Part shown: in pieces, positions 1 to 8,487 of the stretch | Layout: every line of letters begins with the position of its first letter | How positions within the stretch are numbered: the stretch's first letter is position 1 | Assembly: GCA_004212155.1 (NCBI GenBank) | Contig: RXIG01000001.1 | Location: 62,001-126,000 of the forward strand | Reading direction: 5' to 3' | From: an archaeon | GTDB lineage: Archaea; Methanobacteriota_B; Thermococci; Methanofastidiosales; NM3 | DNA length: 64,000 nt | The notes under the pieces: generated by a model | What the model saw: the letters and a program-made list of their open reading frames with translations, nothing else | Databases searched by the model: none | Told to the model about the DNA's origin: nothing | Program-made: the position numbers and the translations under genes

Positions 1-145
1 TCATCGCGACGAGGCGGGCGGGGATGATGTTGTCGGTCCCTAGGGGAAGGTGTCGTCCGTGGGCCTCGATGGTGCCAACGGGTACGAGCGCCACTTTCAA
101 CGCACGATCCCTGAAAAGATCGGTGGTCATATGTTCGAGATACAT
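1..145 (-). CDS. Creatininase-family amidohydrolase, N-terminal fragment
   Basis: The 3' end lies beyond the left edge, so only about 48 N-terminal residues are visible. They contain PVGTIEAHGRHLPLGTD, the metal-binding Glu and His/Asp signature of creatininase-family hydrolases. In archaea one branch (ArfB) deformylates an early intermediate of riboflavin/F420 synthesis; others act on creatinine or other amides. The bacterial-type RibA elsewhere in this window would make an ArfB step unnecessary, so the substrate is open. I chose the ATG at 145 because a TATA-like box (minus strand TATTATAA, 167-174) lies about 26 nt upstream, which suggests a leaderless transcript. The ATG at 130 is in frame and possible. 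Confidence 0.75.
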   Translation of the reverse strand, partial: MYLEHMTTDLFRDRALKVALVPVGTIEAHGRHLPLGTDNIIPARLVAM

Positions 146-198
146 GACCTATCATCGTAGCAGACGTTATAATAATCTTATGATGTGGCGCTGGTCCC

Positions 199-1854
199 TC
201 ACATGCTGACGGTGTTGTCAGTTTTTCGTATTCCGGAGATGTAGAGCGTGTAGAGGAAGGCGAATCCAAAGAGCATGAGCACCTCGTAGTCGACAAGGCC
301 CGTCTCGATGCCAAGGATGAGGTAGGCAAGCGTGAGGGCATAAAGTGTGGTAGCATAGCAGCGCCTCCGTCCGGTCGTGGTGCGGGTATGGACGTGCATC
401 CGGCTCATGAAGAATCCAACGATGCCCAGAGCGACGATGCTCCCGACGAATCCGAAGTCGACGGCTATCGGACCGAGCAGTGTCGATGTCATCGAGATGC
501 CCCCCGCGCCGGCAAAGACGGCGATGTAGCGTCGCGGTGAGTAGGCGATCCCCGGCATGAGCGTGGCAAACTCCCGGATCGTTGCCATGTGCACCTGCCC
601 TTTGGTGAATCCGAGATAGCCGCCAAGATGGGCCATCATGTCGTATATGTCAAGGGTAAGCCCTGCGCGCACTGTGAGCGATTCGATGAATCCCACATGC
701 GCTCCGGTGGTGTATGTCCTAAGCACCGTCATGACGAGGAACACGCCGGCGATGGCGCCTGCCGCGAGGCCGACCTCCGTGATCGTTATGAGGTCCCACA
801 TCAGTGCTACGAGCACTGCTGCAAGCAACGTGAGCAGCACCTGCGTACGGTAGCCGAGCAATGCCATGAGCACTGCAGATACGGCGATGGCCACCATGGC
901 AAGCAACCGTGCCTTCCGGTACGATGCACCCTCTTGCGTTCTGAGGCCGAGCAGGGAGATGAGCAGCACCGTACCGATTGGCAGCATATGCGAGCGCATC
1001 GTGTACGTGGGGTCAAGCCCTTCCCTGTCGGTAAGGAGGGGTATCTTTCCCACGAGCGCTATGGAAAGCACCCAGTAAAGCGCGCCAAAGGCCATGAGGA
1101 GCACTGCGATGGTCGTTGCGTTGCGCTCGAGTATCAGGGCTATGCGCGGCGTGCGCAGTGTCATTGCCAAGCTTACCGTTCCGACGGCGAGGAAGGGAAG
1201 TCCCAGCGTCCACTGCGCCTGGCGGAAGAGCAAGGCTCCGGCCACGACCACGATTATAGAGACTGGCAGCCCCCATCGCGATGACGTGATGAACAAGAAA
1301 AGCGGTATGAGGCCGATGATGGCGGCATGCATGGATATGGGTGAAAGTGCGAACCCGGCGAGGGCGGCAACGAGGAGGGCACGACCCGTTCTTGTTCCGA
1401 TCGAGGGGAACCTCATGCGCCCTATAAGAACGCCAATGCCATATGCGAACAGCGATACGGTGATAGATAAGAAGGCGAACGTCGAGATGCCGTGGTCGCT
1501 CAGTCCTATGAAGGCGATGAATCCGACGATGAACATGAACGGGGATGTGAGGCGGCGAGCGTCCTCCTGGCGCAGACCCCGTACCGAGATGGTCGGGAGC
1601 CATGCAGGCGCCCTTTCGAGCATTGCATCGAAGATGCGTCCGCACAAGCGGCCCACACGGCTGTTGTATATCTCGTCGTTGACTGCGTCTAGAAGCCGGG
1701 CGAACAATGAGGCGAGAAGGCGCGCCGAGGTGGTAATGTCATACGGCGCTAGGATTGAGGCGTCCGCTGGGGTATGGGTTGTACCCCGTATCCGCGCAAT
1801 GCCTTTGCGCACAGCGTTGTAGGTCCATACCACCGCTTTATCGAGCATGATCAC
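199..1854 (-). CDS. Polytopic membrane protein, O-antigen polymerase (Wzy)-like
   Basis: A 551-residue integral membrane protein with about 12 predicted membrane spans after a soluble N-terminal stretch of about 105 residues. The pattern resembles oligosaccharide repeat-unit polymerases: a GYRTQVLL element around residue 340 and, near residues 455-485, a loop with SMTSTLLGPIAVDFG followed by another span. Such proteins join lipid-linked glycan repeat units on the outer face of the membrane. It is the last gene of a leftward three-gene operon; its GTG start overlaps the stop of the upstream gene by 4 nt (an ATG lies two codons in, at 1848). No glycosyltransferase cluster is adjacent in the window. 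The family call rests on topology and weak motifs. Confidence 0.55.
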   Translation of the reverse strand: MIMLDKAVVWTYNAVRKGIARIRGTTHTPADASILAPYDITTSARLLASLFARLLDAVNDEIYNSRVGRLCGRIFDAMLERAPAWLPTISVRGLRQEDARRLTSPFMFIVGFIAFIGLSDHGISTFAFLSITVSLFAYGIGVLIGRMRFPSIGTRTGRALLVAALAGFALSPISMHAAIIGLIPLFLFITSSRWGLPVSIIVVVAGALLFRQAQWTLGLPFLAVGTVSLAMTLRTPRIALILERNATTIAVLLMAFGALYWVLSIALVGKIPLLTDREGLDPTYTMRSHMLPIGTVLLISLLGLRTQEGASYRKARLLAMVAIAVSAVLMALLGYRTQVLLTLLAAVLVALMWDLITITEVGLAAGAIAGVFLVMTVLRTYTTGAHVGFIESLTVRAGLTLDIYDMMAHLGGYLGFTKGQVHMATIREFATLMPGIAYSPRRYIAVFAGAGGISMTSTLLGPIAVDFGFVGSIVALGIVGFFMSRMHVHTRTTTGRRRCYATTLYALTLAYLILGIETGLVDYEVLMLFGFAFLYTLYISGIRKTDNTVSM

Positions 1855-2693
1855 AACCTGATATGTATGGCGTTCTCCTCGGCGTCGACGACATCTGAAA
1901 GGTGGTCCCTGACGTGTTCCTTGATCCAGTACTTGTCAAGCTCCCCTATCTCCGTTCCCGTGCGCACGAAGACGATGAGGTCGGAGGAGAAGACATTCCC
2001 TATGGCGATGTCCCTTTCTGCCAGGAACGTGTCGAGCGTGGCGAGCTCTGAGAGGCTTGCCTGCATGAATGATAAGGTCATGCCGTTGTCGTCGGTAAGC
2101 ACCGAGATGCCCTTCATATAGTAGAGCTCGTGCCTGAGCTCGGTCTCGAGCTGCTTTTCAAAAACTGCGGAAGGTGTGATGTCGCTGTCGAACGTGATGG
2201 AACCCGTGATGGCGATGTCGTCTATGGCGAACTCCTCAAGGAACGACGCCGTCTCGCCAACGGTCGTGTGCCATGCTTCAAACGATGCATATGTGGCAGC
2301 GTACATGCGGTAGTTGACCGTCGACTTGGTCCTGATGATGAGGCGGACCTCGTTTGCCCCGACCTGCTCCTTGTAGCTCATCCTCCCGCCGACGGTCACC
2401 ACCTGTCCGTCGGGCAGGAGCAGTGAGAACGATCCCTCGCCCGTGTCGACGACATACCCGGTCTCCTCGAACTTCAGGTAGTCTGCCCACCAGTAACCCT
2501 CGACATAGGTGTCGTAGAGGAATCCCTTCGAGTCGAGATAGTCCATGTAGCGCGTGGCCTTGTAGATCTGCGAGCCAGTGTAGGTATATTCGTCGACCTG
2601 GTCCTGAATCGGTTGGTCGTGGGTAAGAAAAGAATAGGCGGAAAGAAGAAGGATGATGACAACGAGCAGGTCGATGACGTTTATCCTTCTCAT
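1851..2693 (-). CDS. Membrane-anchored protein of unknown function
   Basis: 280 residues. A single N-terminal anchor (RINVIDLLVVIILLLSAYSF, about residues 3-22) starts almost at the N-terminus, leaving a soluble domain of about 255 residues, probably outside the cell. The anchor resembles DUF4330-type N-termini, but I do not recognise the soluble domain, which is rich in Tyr, Thr and acidic residues and looks beta-rich. It overlaps the upstream gene (2690-2693) and the downstream polymerase-like gene (1851-1854) by 4 nt each, so translation is probably coupled. A role in building or tethering a surface polymer is inferred from position only. Confidence 0.6.
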   Translation of the reverse strand: MRRINVIDLLVVIILLLSAYSFLTHDQPIQDQVDEYTYTGSQIYKATRYMDYLDSKGFLYDTYVEGYWWADYLKFEETGYVVDTGEGSFSLLLPDGQVVTVGGRMSYKEQVGANEVRLIIRTKSTVNYRMYAATYASFEAWHTTVGETASFLEEFAIDDIAITGSITFDSDITPSAVFEKQLETELRHELYYMKGISVLTDDNGMTLSFMQASLSELATLDTFLAERDIAIGNVFSSDLIVFVRTGTEIGELDKYWIKEHVRDHLSDVVDAEENAIHIRL

Positions 2694-3550
2694 GCGTTCC
2701 CTCCGCTGCTGCCCCCTCCTGAAGGCGTGATGAAGTTCGCAACTGCGCGACAGAGATTAGGGATGTTCTGGTAGTTTGGTATCTCGATGATGATGAGCCC
2801 GTCATAGGGGATGATGACGCGCGGTTTGTCCGCGCCGCCTGGCTCCGTCATGAGGTATATCACCGGATTGGTCGGAGTCGCTATCTCCCCTTTGTACATC
2901 TTGATGAAGTGCTCGTCCTCTATCTCGCCGACCTTCATGTGGTCTATATCGATCTCGTTGTTGGTAAGGCGCATCGCGACAGCCTTGGAGATCTCGGACA
3001 TGCCGTAGGCGAGTTGCTGGTTCTCTACCCCTTCATTCTCCCATGCGTCGAAGAGCAGGTAGATGTCGTTGATGTATTTGTACCCCGCTGTCTCGGGGAT
3101 GGCCGTGAACGGCCCCGTGTCGATATAGCTGAAGAGGTTGAAAAAGAGCACTATCTCTTCGGGGGACGACGAGACGTTCTCTCCCTCGAACTGTGCGTAC
3201 CATTGCATGGCACCGTTTTCTTCCTCTTGATAGAACGTCAGCTCATAGAGCTTGTCGTCACTTCCTCGAATCTCGTACATGTTCTCTCCAAGCTGGCTTA
3301 CCACCTCGAAGTTGTAGACTCGAGACTCGGTCATGTATGCAATGTACCAGTGCTCGAGCGACTGGTCGGGACCGGGCTTTAGTGCATTCTCGCGGGCAAA
3401 CTCGGCAGTGATCTCCTCATCTTGGGAATAAAAGATTGAGAGCGATGCTATCACTATAACAAGGGCAGCGATGATACCTATGAGCTTGATATTTCTTTGA
3501 AAGAATGAGCGTTGACCATCATTGGGGACGGAAGGACTGTCAGAATCCAT
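2690..3550 (-). CDS. Membrane-anchored protein of unknown function, first gene of the operon
   Basis: 286 residues: a short cytoplasmic N-terminus, one membrane span (about residues 20-40, IGIIAALVIVIASLSIFYSQ) and an acidic, Tyr/Glu-rich outer domain that ends in a Gly/Ser-rich tail. I recognise no family. I took the ATG at 3550 because GGTGA lies 4 nt upstream of it. A longer frame from 3592 has no ribosome site, and its first codons coincide with a good TATA box (minus strand GTTTAAAAAG, 3583-3592) placed correctly for transcription to begin near 3562. It is followed by two overlapping genes: another anchored protein and a Wzy-like polymerase. Confidence 0.6.
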   Translation of the reverse strand: MDSDSPSVPNDGQRSFFQRNIKLIGIIAALVIVIASLSIFYSQDEEITAEFARENALKPGPDQSLEHWYIAYMTESRVYNFEVVSQLGENMYEIRGSDDKLYELTFYQEEENGAMQWYAQFEGENVSSSPEEIVLFFNLFSYIDTGPFTAIPETAGYKYINDIYLLFDAWENEGVENQQLAYGMSEISKAVAMRLTNNEIDIDHMKVGEIEDEHFIKMYKGEIATPTNPVIYLMTEPGGADKPRVIIPYDGLIIIEIPNYQNIPNLCRAVANFITPSGGGSSGGNA

Positions 3551-3582
3551 GGTGTCACCTTCGTTACATCTTTTCCATTTCT

Positions 3583-3592
3583 TTTTAAACAT
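3583..3592 (-). promoter_or_regulatory. TATA box for the 3550-199 leftward operon
   Basis: The minus strand reads GTTTAAAAAG about 26 nt before the likely transcription start and about 36 nt before the ATG at 3550, with GGTGA in between. The stretch 3593-3828 holds no convincing gene; it contains a minus-strand T-run (3776-3783) that may end feoB transcription. Confidence 0.45.
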
Positions 3593-3828
3593 TTCGTCAT
3601 TCGTTGGTTTTTTGCACCCAGCATCGTCCTTTGCCCTTCAAAGGAGTCCTTGTGCCGTGAGACCTATATTTTTGCTGTCACATCGGCGATGCTTCTCAAC
3701 GTAGTGTCTCGGTGCTATAAAAAAGTGACCCTTTTTGAACAAAAACCTGTCGTCATTCGTTGATAGCATCTTCTGCAAAAAGGCATTTTTTCAGGTCTCG
3801 GGTCATCGGAGCCCATGGGCATGTGCCA

Positions 3829-5736
3829 TCAGACTACGAGCCCCACAAGGCGCACTATGAGACCGACGACGATGGCGACGATGAATCCTATTGCGATGGC
3901 AAACACCGTATCGCGCCTGCCAAGCTCGCGTACCATGACGCCGATGGCAGCGATACATGGAACGTAGAAGATGATAAACATCGTAAACGTCATTATCTGG
4001 GTCTTCGAAAGGACCGATATCACGTTTTCCGTGCCGAGCGCCTGGAAGAGCATGATCATGGCAAGTTCCTTGCGAAGGATGCCGAAGATGAGCGTCGTAC
4101 CGACCGCAATGGGCAGCCCGAGGAGCAGGGTGATCGGGGAGAACGCCATGTTGATGTATGTGACGATGTCGTAATGTTCGAGCAGCGAGAGTGCAACGGA
4201 GCCCACGATGATGATGGTCCATGCCACGACGATGAACTCCTTGACCCGGAACCATGTCTTGAAGAGGACGACCTTTGCCGATGGGAGGTGGTACTTTGGT
4301 ATCTCAAGCATCATGCCCGGCGCCCTCTCAGGCATCAGCCGTGAGAGGATGTACCCCACTATGGCGAGCACGGCTATGTTGATGATGAAGACGAACAGTG
4401 CCCAGTTCGCGCCGAGGTAGAAGCCCACGAGGGCGAGGATCACCGTTATTCTGGCAGCGCACGGCACCATGGCTGTCAGGGTGATGACGATGAAGCGGTC
4501 GCGATGGGACTCGAGGATGCGCGCCCCCATGATGGCGGGCACACTGCAGCCGTATCCCAAAATGAGCGGGAGTATCGACTTGCCATGGAGGCCTATCTTG
4601 TGGAGGAACGTGTCGACGAGAAACGCGATGCGCGGAAGATAGCCGACGTCCTCGAGCAGCGAGAGCCCGATGAGGAACGGGACGAGGTAAGGGAGCACGA
4701 TGCCGATGCCGCCGGCGATACCGTCGACGACGCCCGATAGGAGCGTTGTGGCAAGCCCTTCGGGCACCAGCCCAACGATGTGTGGCTTGATGCCTGTGGA
4801 GAAGAAGGAAAGCAACGGTTCCTCTATCATCGTGCCCACCGAGAAGACGAGATTGAAAAATCCTAGCAGGATGGCGCCAAGGGCGATGTAGCCTACGACG
4901 GGATGCATGAGCAAGTCGTCGATCTTCTGTGACGTCGTTCGCTCGCTCTTGCTCACTTTTGCGACACGTTCGAAGAGATTGAGCGCCATCGCGTGCCGTT
5001 CTGACGATATGACGATATCGGAGGGCTGGCCGTGGTCGCGTTCAAGCGAGTCCCTCAGCCCCGCTATCTCACTTCTGATACGATCGTCGTCTATCAGTGT
5101 GTCATAATACTCGTCCTGCTCGAGGAGCTTGATGGCAAACAGGCGTTCCGGCAGGTTGTGCTGCCGCGCATAGTGCTGTATTGAGGGTATCAGTGCCGAT
5201 ATTTTGTCCTCGACATGTTTCGAGTAGGCGAGCTGGGGCGGCGGCTGTTTGCGACGCCCTTCCTCGACCGCGGTCCTGAGCACCTCGTTGATGCCGACGC
5301 CCTTGTTGGCGATCGACTCGACCACCGGAACACCAAGTTCACGCGAGAGCGCGTCGTTGTCTATGACAATCCTCTTCTTGCGAGCCTCGTCGATCATGTT
5401 GAGGGATACTATATGGGGCACCTGCAGCTCGTTGAGCTGGATGGTGAGCTCGAGGCTTCGGGCAAGCAGCGATGCGTCGATGACGTTGACGGTGACGTCC
5501 GACTCGCGTCTCAGGAGGTATTTTCGCGTCTCAAGCTCGGCAGGGTCAAGCGATGTGAGCGAATACGTCCCCGGAAGGTCGACTATGGTGTGGACCTCTC
5601 CGTTTATCGTGATCTTGCTCTCTGTATACTCCACCGTCTTGCCCGGAAAGTTGGCAGTGATGGTCTTGTATCCTGCCACATGATTGAATATCGTGCTCTT
5701 GCCGCTGTTTGGCTGTCCTGCCATCGCTATTATCAT
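3829..5736 (-). CDS. feoB: Ferrous iron transporter FeoB
   Basis: 635 residues. The N-terminal GTPase domain shows G1 GQPNSGKS (7-14), G3 DLPGTYS (54-60) and an NMID G4 motif. A helical spacer follows, then two nucleoside-recognition-type gate blocks and the FeoB C-terminal membrane region from about residue 280. It drives GTP-dependent uptake of Fe(II) through the cytoplasmic membrane. The length is normal for archaeal FeoB and shorter than the enterobacterial protein. The ATG at 5736 has GAGGGCG upstream. feoA lies 208 bp upstream on the same strand, and that gap holds a DtxR-type palindrome with its own TATA box, so feoB appears to have a separate iron-controlled promoter. Confidence 0.96.
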   Translation of the reverse strand: MIIAMAGQPNSGKSTIFNHVAGYKTITANFPGKTVEYTESKITINGEVHTIVDLPGTYSLTSLDPAELETRKYLLRRESDVTVNVIDASLLARSLELTIQLNELQVPHIVSLNMIDEARKKRIVIDNDALSRELGVPVVESIANKGVGINEVLRTAVEEGRRKQPPPQLAYSKHVEDKISALIPSIQHYARQHNLPERLFAIKLLEQDEYYDTLIDDDRIRSEIAGLRDSLERDHGQPSDIVISSERHAMALNLFERVAKVSKSERTTSQKIDDLLMHPVVGYIALGAILLGFFNLVFSVGTMIEEPLLSFFSTGIKPHIVGLVPEGLATTLLSGVVDGIAGGIGIVLPYLVPFLIGLSLLEDVGYLPRIAFLVDTFLHKIGLHGKSILPLILGYGCSVPAIMGARILESHRDRFIVITLTAMVPCAARITVILALVGFYLGANWALFVFIINIAVLAIVGYILSRLMPERAPGMMLEIPKYHLPSAKVVLFKTWFRVKEFIVVAWTIIIVGSVALSLLEHYDIVTYINMAFSPITLLLGLPIAVGTTLIFGILRKELAMIMLFQALGTENVISVLSKTQIMTFTMFIIFYVPCIAAIGVMVRELGRRDTVFAIAIGFIVAIVVGLIVRLVGLVV

Positions 5737-5861
5737 GTTACGCCCTCGTCTCGTGCTTTGACATATGAGTTTATTATACTATATTTTATTATTAATAACA
5801 GTTCCTTGATGGACTATGCGGTGTCACGCGCTTGTGCGATGCCACGAACACATCCACTTTT

Positions 5862-5877
5862 TTTAGGTAACCCTAAA
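5862..5877. promoter_or_regulatory. DtxR/IdeR-type iron operator upstream of feoB
   Basis: TTTAGG-TAAC-CCTAAA is an inverted repeat with 6-nt arms and a 4-nt centre, matching the TTAGG/CCTAA half-sites of DtxR-family metalloregulators. A minus-strand TATA box (AGTTTTTAAATG, 5889-5900) sits about 26 nt upstream of its middle, so the palindrome covers the predicted start of a transcript that runs into feoB after a leader of about 130 nt. A second AT-rich TATA candidate lies nearer feoB at about 5778-5790. Confidence 0.7.
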
Positions 5878-5944
5878 TGTTAGTGTTTCATTTAAAAACT
5901 TTTCTTTTCAAAGGGCTTTTCAAAGAATTGGGCGGCCAAACGCG

Positions 5945-6169
5945 CTATTCGATGATGATCTTCTTTGCCAGGCCTCTTCCGATGGCGATGTGATGCTCGC
6001 CCACCCTGAGCATGAGGGGGCCTCCGAAGATGCCGGACTTCTCTATGCGTACCCGCTCCCCAGGATGGAGCCCAAGCTCGCATAGACGCTGACGAATGCC
6101 CACGCCACCCTCGATCGAGCGTATCGTTACCTCTACATCCGTGGATATGTCTGAGAGTCGTTTGGTCAC
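5945..6169 (-). CDS. feoA: Ferrous iron transport protein FeoA
   Basis: 74 residues with the SH3-like FeoA fold: ISTDVEVTIRSIEGG at the N-terminus and HHIAIGRGLAKKIIIE at the C-terminus. FeoA is a small cytoplasmic partner of FeoB. I took the GTG at 6169. A TATA box (minus strand CTTTTTAAAC, 6191-6200) lies 27 nt before it, so the mRNA is probably leaderless, and a DtxR-type palindrome fills the space between TATA box and start. It is divergent from the MCR activation operon. Iron repression is expected from the operator. Confidence 0.92.
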   Translation of the reverse strand: MTKRLSDISTDVEVTIRSIEGGVGIRQRLCELGLHPGERVRIEKSGIFGGPLMLRVGEHHIAIGRGLAKKIIIE

Positions 6170-6170
6170 A

Positions 6171-6190
6171 AAATTAGGTTATCCTAATTT
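6171..6190. promoter_or_regulatory. DtxR/IdeR-type iron operator at the feoA start
   Basis: AAATTAGG-TTAT-CCTAATTT: two perfect 8-nt inverted arms around a 4-nt centre, the same half-site and spacing as the site upstream of feoB. It ends 1 nt before the feoA GTG and abuts the feoA TATA box (6191-6200). A bound repressor would block polymerase loading. The divergent atwA TATA box (6212-6221) is only about 22 bp away, so an effect on that promoter is also possible. Confidence 0.8.
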
Positions 6191-6211
6191 GTTTAAAAAG
6201 GTTTGGGAATA

Positions 6212-6221
6212 GTTTTATAAG
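6212..6221 (+). promoter_or_regulatory. TATA box for the atwA operon
   Basis: GTTTTATAAG, followed by a predicted start near 6243 and a strong ribosome site GAGGGGG (6248-6254) 8 nt before the GTG at 6263. It is back to back with the feoA TATA box (6191-6200). Confidence 0.6.
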
Positions 6222-6262
6222 TTACAATATCTGAGAAACGAAAAAACGAGGGGGAAAAACTC

Positions 6263-7870
6263 GTGCAGCATAGTCTTCTTTCAGTAAGAGGCGTTACAAA
6301 GTCATTCAATGGCAACACAGTACTCGAAGATGTCAGTTTCGAACTCGAACCAGGGCAGGTCATGGGCATCATAGGTAAGAGTGGGGACGGAAAGTCGGTC
6401 CTCATACACGCACTTCGCGGAACAGATGAATATCGTCCTGACGCCGGCACGATCATCTATAATTTTGGGCATTGCACAAAGTGCGGTACCCACGTCATGC
6501 CGGACAAAATCGGCACCGCATGCGAATGCGGAGGTGAGTTTGAGCTCACGTCATACGACCTGTGGGCGCTCGGACCACAGGAGAGGAAAAAGGTAAAGGC
6601 CCTGATATCCATCATGCTTCAGAGGACGTTTGCACTCTTTGGTGAGCTTAGCGTCTATGAGAACATACTTAGAGTGCTCGAGGAGCACTACTATCCCGAG
6701 CAAAAACGCATCAAGCGCGTTAGCGAGTTGCTCGATATGGTGCGCATGGGGCACAGGATGCTCCACATCGCAAAGGACCTGTCGGGCGGTGAGAAGCAGC
6801 GCATCGTTCTTGCACGCCAGCTTGCGATGGAACCCCTCATCCTCCTCGCTGACGAACCGACGGGCACGCTCGATCCCCGTACGGCGGCAGTCGTGCTCAA
6901 CGTACTCAAGGACGTTACCGAGAAAACGGGCATGCCCATTATCATAACATCCCACAATCCGTCCGTCATCGAGGAAATATCAGACGTCGTGCTTTGGCTC
7001 GAGGACGGCAGGGAGAAAGACATGGGCGCCCCTTCCAAACTTGTTTCAGAGTTCCTCAAGGACATGCCCAGCGTGGAGGAGGACGAGTACGAGGGCAAAA
7101 ACGACACCAAGATCATCGCCAAGAACGTCAAGAAATACTTCTACTCCATCATGAGGGGATTGGTAAAGGCCGTCGACGACGTGTCGCTTGAAGTGTATGA
7201 GAACGAGATCTACGGCTTGCTCGGCACAAGCGGAGCCGGCAAGACGACGCTCTCGCGGCTCATCGGCGGGGTCACGGAGCCGACCGAGGGAGAGATCAAC
7301 GTGCGCATAGGCGATGAGTGGATAGACATGACAATACCAGGGTTCCTCGACCGCGGCCGCGCAAAGCGTCACATCGGCTTCCTTCACCAGGAATATTCGC
7401 TCTATCCTTCCCGTTCTGTCTTCGAGAACCTCACCGACTCGATCGGCATCACGCTCCCGAAGGAACTGGCGCGCATCAAGGCCATGCAGGTGCTCACCTC
7501 CATAGGCTTTGAGGACGAAAAGGCAAAGCGCATCCTCGACAAGTACCCCGGCGAGCTCTCTGTGGGGGAACGCCACCGTATCGCGCTCTGCCAGGTGCTC
7601 ATACGCGAACCAAGCGTTGTCATCCTCGACGAGCCGTCGGGCACGATGGACCCCATCACACGAAACAAGGTGGCGCTCGCCATCAAGAGCGCACGTAAGA
7701 ATCTAGAGGAGACGTTTGTCATCGTTACCCATAATATGGAGTTCGCGCTCGAGGTCTGTGACCGCGTCTCGTCTATGGAGGACGGCAAGATCACAAGCAC
7801 CGGCTCGCCCGAGGAGATCACCGAGGCGATCCGGCGAAACGCCAACGATGATAAAAAGGTGCTCGCCTGA
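6263..7870 (+). CDS. atwA: Methyl-coenzyme M reductase activation component A2 (double ABC ATPase)
   Basis: 535 residues with two fused ABC ATPase domains and no membrane part. Domain 1: Walker A GKSGDGKS (38-45), signature LSGGEKQR (173-180), Walker B followed by DEPTG. Domain 2: Walker [10 protein letters not shown] (about 320), signature LSVGERHR, then ILDEPSG. A four-Cys insertion, CTKC...CEC (Cys71, 74, 87, 89), in domain 1 could bind a metal. The architecture matches component A2, the ATP-binding protein needed to reduce MCR's F430 nickel to Ni(I). Translation starts at GTG with a strong ribosome site. Its stop overlaps the ATG of mcrC by 1 nt, so the two are coupled. Confidence 0.92.
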   Translation: MQHSLLSVRGVTKSFNGNTVLEDVSFELEPGQVMGIIGKSGDGKSVLIHALRGTDEYRPDAGTIIYNFGHCTKCGTHVMPDKIGTACECGGEFELTSYDLWALGPQERKKVKALISIMLQRTFALFGELSVYENILRVLEEHYYPEQKRIKRVSELLDMVRMGHRMLHIAKDLSGGEKQRIVLARQLAMEPLILLADEPTGTLDPRTAAVVLNVLKDVTEKTGMPIIITSHNPSVIEEISDVVLWLEDGREKDMGAPSKLVSEFLKDMPSVEEDEYEGKNDTKIIAKNVKKYFYSIMRGLVKAVDDVSLEVYENEIYGLLGTSGAGKTTLSRLIGGVTEPTEGEINVRIGDEWIDMTIPGFLDRGRAKRHIGFLHQEYSLYPSRSVFENLTDSIGITLPKELARIKAMQVLTSIGFEDEKAKRILDKYPGELSVGERHRIALCQVLIREPSVVILDEPSGTMDPITRNKVALAIKSARKNLEETFVIVTHNMEFALEVCDRVSSMEDGKITSTGSPEEITEAIRRNANDDKKVLA

Positions 7871-8487
7871 TGGAACGCAAGACGCATGTAGTGAACTGCC
7901 GCGCTGCCATGGGCATGGGCCTTGGTGGCGGGATGGCACAACGGGGCACGATCGCCATGTGCGGCGGCGATGTCGTCGCCGTTGCCATGTCTCCGGGCCG
8001 CAGGCACATCACCAAGCCCGTCTGCGAGATCACGTATGCGCTCCGAGAGGAGGAGATCGACACATCCGTTCTCGTTCTCAACGCCGGCACGGGCGTGCCA
8101 GGCGACTGCCCGTTCGGCAAGATGGGCGCGCGATTTGGCCTTGAGGACGAGGAGATCGAGAAGATGCGCTTCTTCAAGCTCGCACTTATCCACCACGGCA
8201 ATGTGAAAAATCACCTCATTTACAAGGCGCGATTCATACTTTCGCGCGTCAACATCCCTGCCATCGTGGTGTGCCAGGTCCCTGTCGACTTCGAGGACTT
8301 CGCACGCGTCGGCGTCAAGACGCGCGTGGTGCGTCCCGCAGAGGAAGCGACGAAGGGGGAGCTCCTGGACATCGTGACCGGCGTGACGCGCGGCGTGTCT
8401 GTCGACCAGTCCAAGCTTGATGAAATAGTTTTTAAGGTCAGGGGAGCATTGCAAACGATAGAGAACAATGAACGCGATCGTCTTTGA
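7870..8487 (+). CDS. mcrC: McrC-family protein (MCR activation complex subunit)
   Basis: 205 residues. The N-terminus ([20 protein letters not shown]), NAGTGVPGD and the middle block [18 protein letters not shown] are typical of McrC and its paralogues. The family was named for its place in mcr operons and is a subunit of the A3a complex that activates MCR together with component A2. Here it is fused in translation to atwA (1-nt overlap) and overlaps the next gene by 20 nt; no mcrBDGA genes are in view. Co-expression with A2 makes an activation role likely. Confidence 0.9.
   Translation: MERKTHVVNCRAAMGMGLGGGMAQRGTIAMCGGDVVAVAMSPGRRHITKPVCEITYALREEEIDTSVLVLNAGTGVPGDCPFGKMGARFGLEDEEIEKMRFFKLALIHHGNVKNHLIYKARFILSRVNIPAIVVCQVPVDFEDFARVGVKTRVVRPAEEATKGELLDIVTGVTRGVSVDQSKLDEIVFKVRGALQTIENNERDRL

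Noticed and set aside
589-1284. Long plus-strand frame opposite the Wzy-like gene
   Set aside because: It is rich in His/Arg/Cys in a pattern typical of antisense reading of a GC-biased gene; the minus-strand protein is clearly the real one.
3551-3592. Upstream extension of the 2690-3550 gene starting with an ATG at 3592
   Set aside because: The ATG overlaps the TATA box, has no ribosome site, and GGTGA precedes the ATG at 3550.
5791-5861. Possible leader peptide (GTG start, about 21 codons) between the iron operator and feoB
   Set aside because: No ribosome site, no conserved feature, and its length is as expected by chance.
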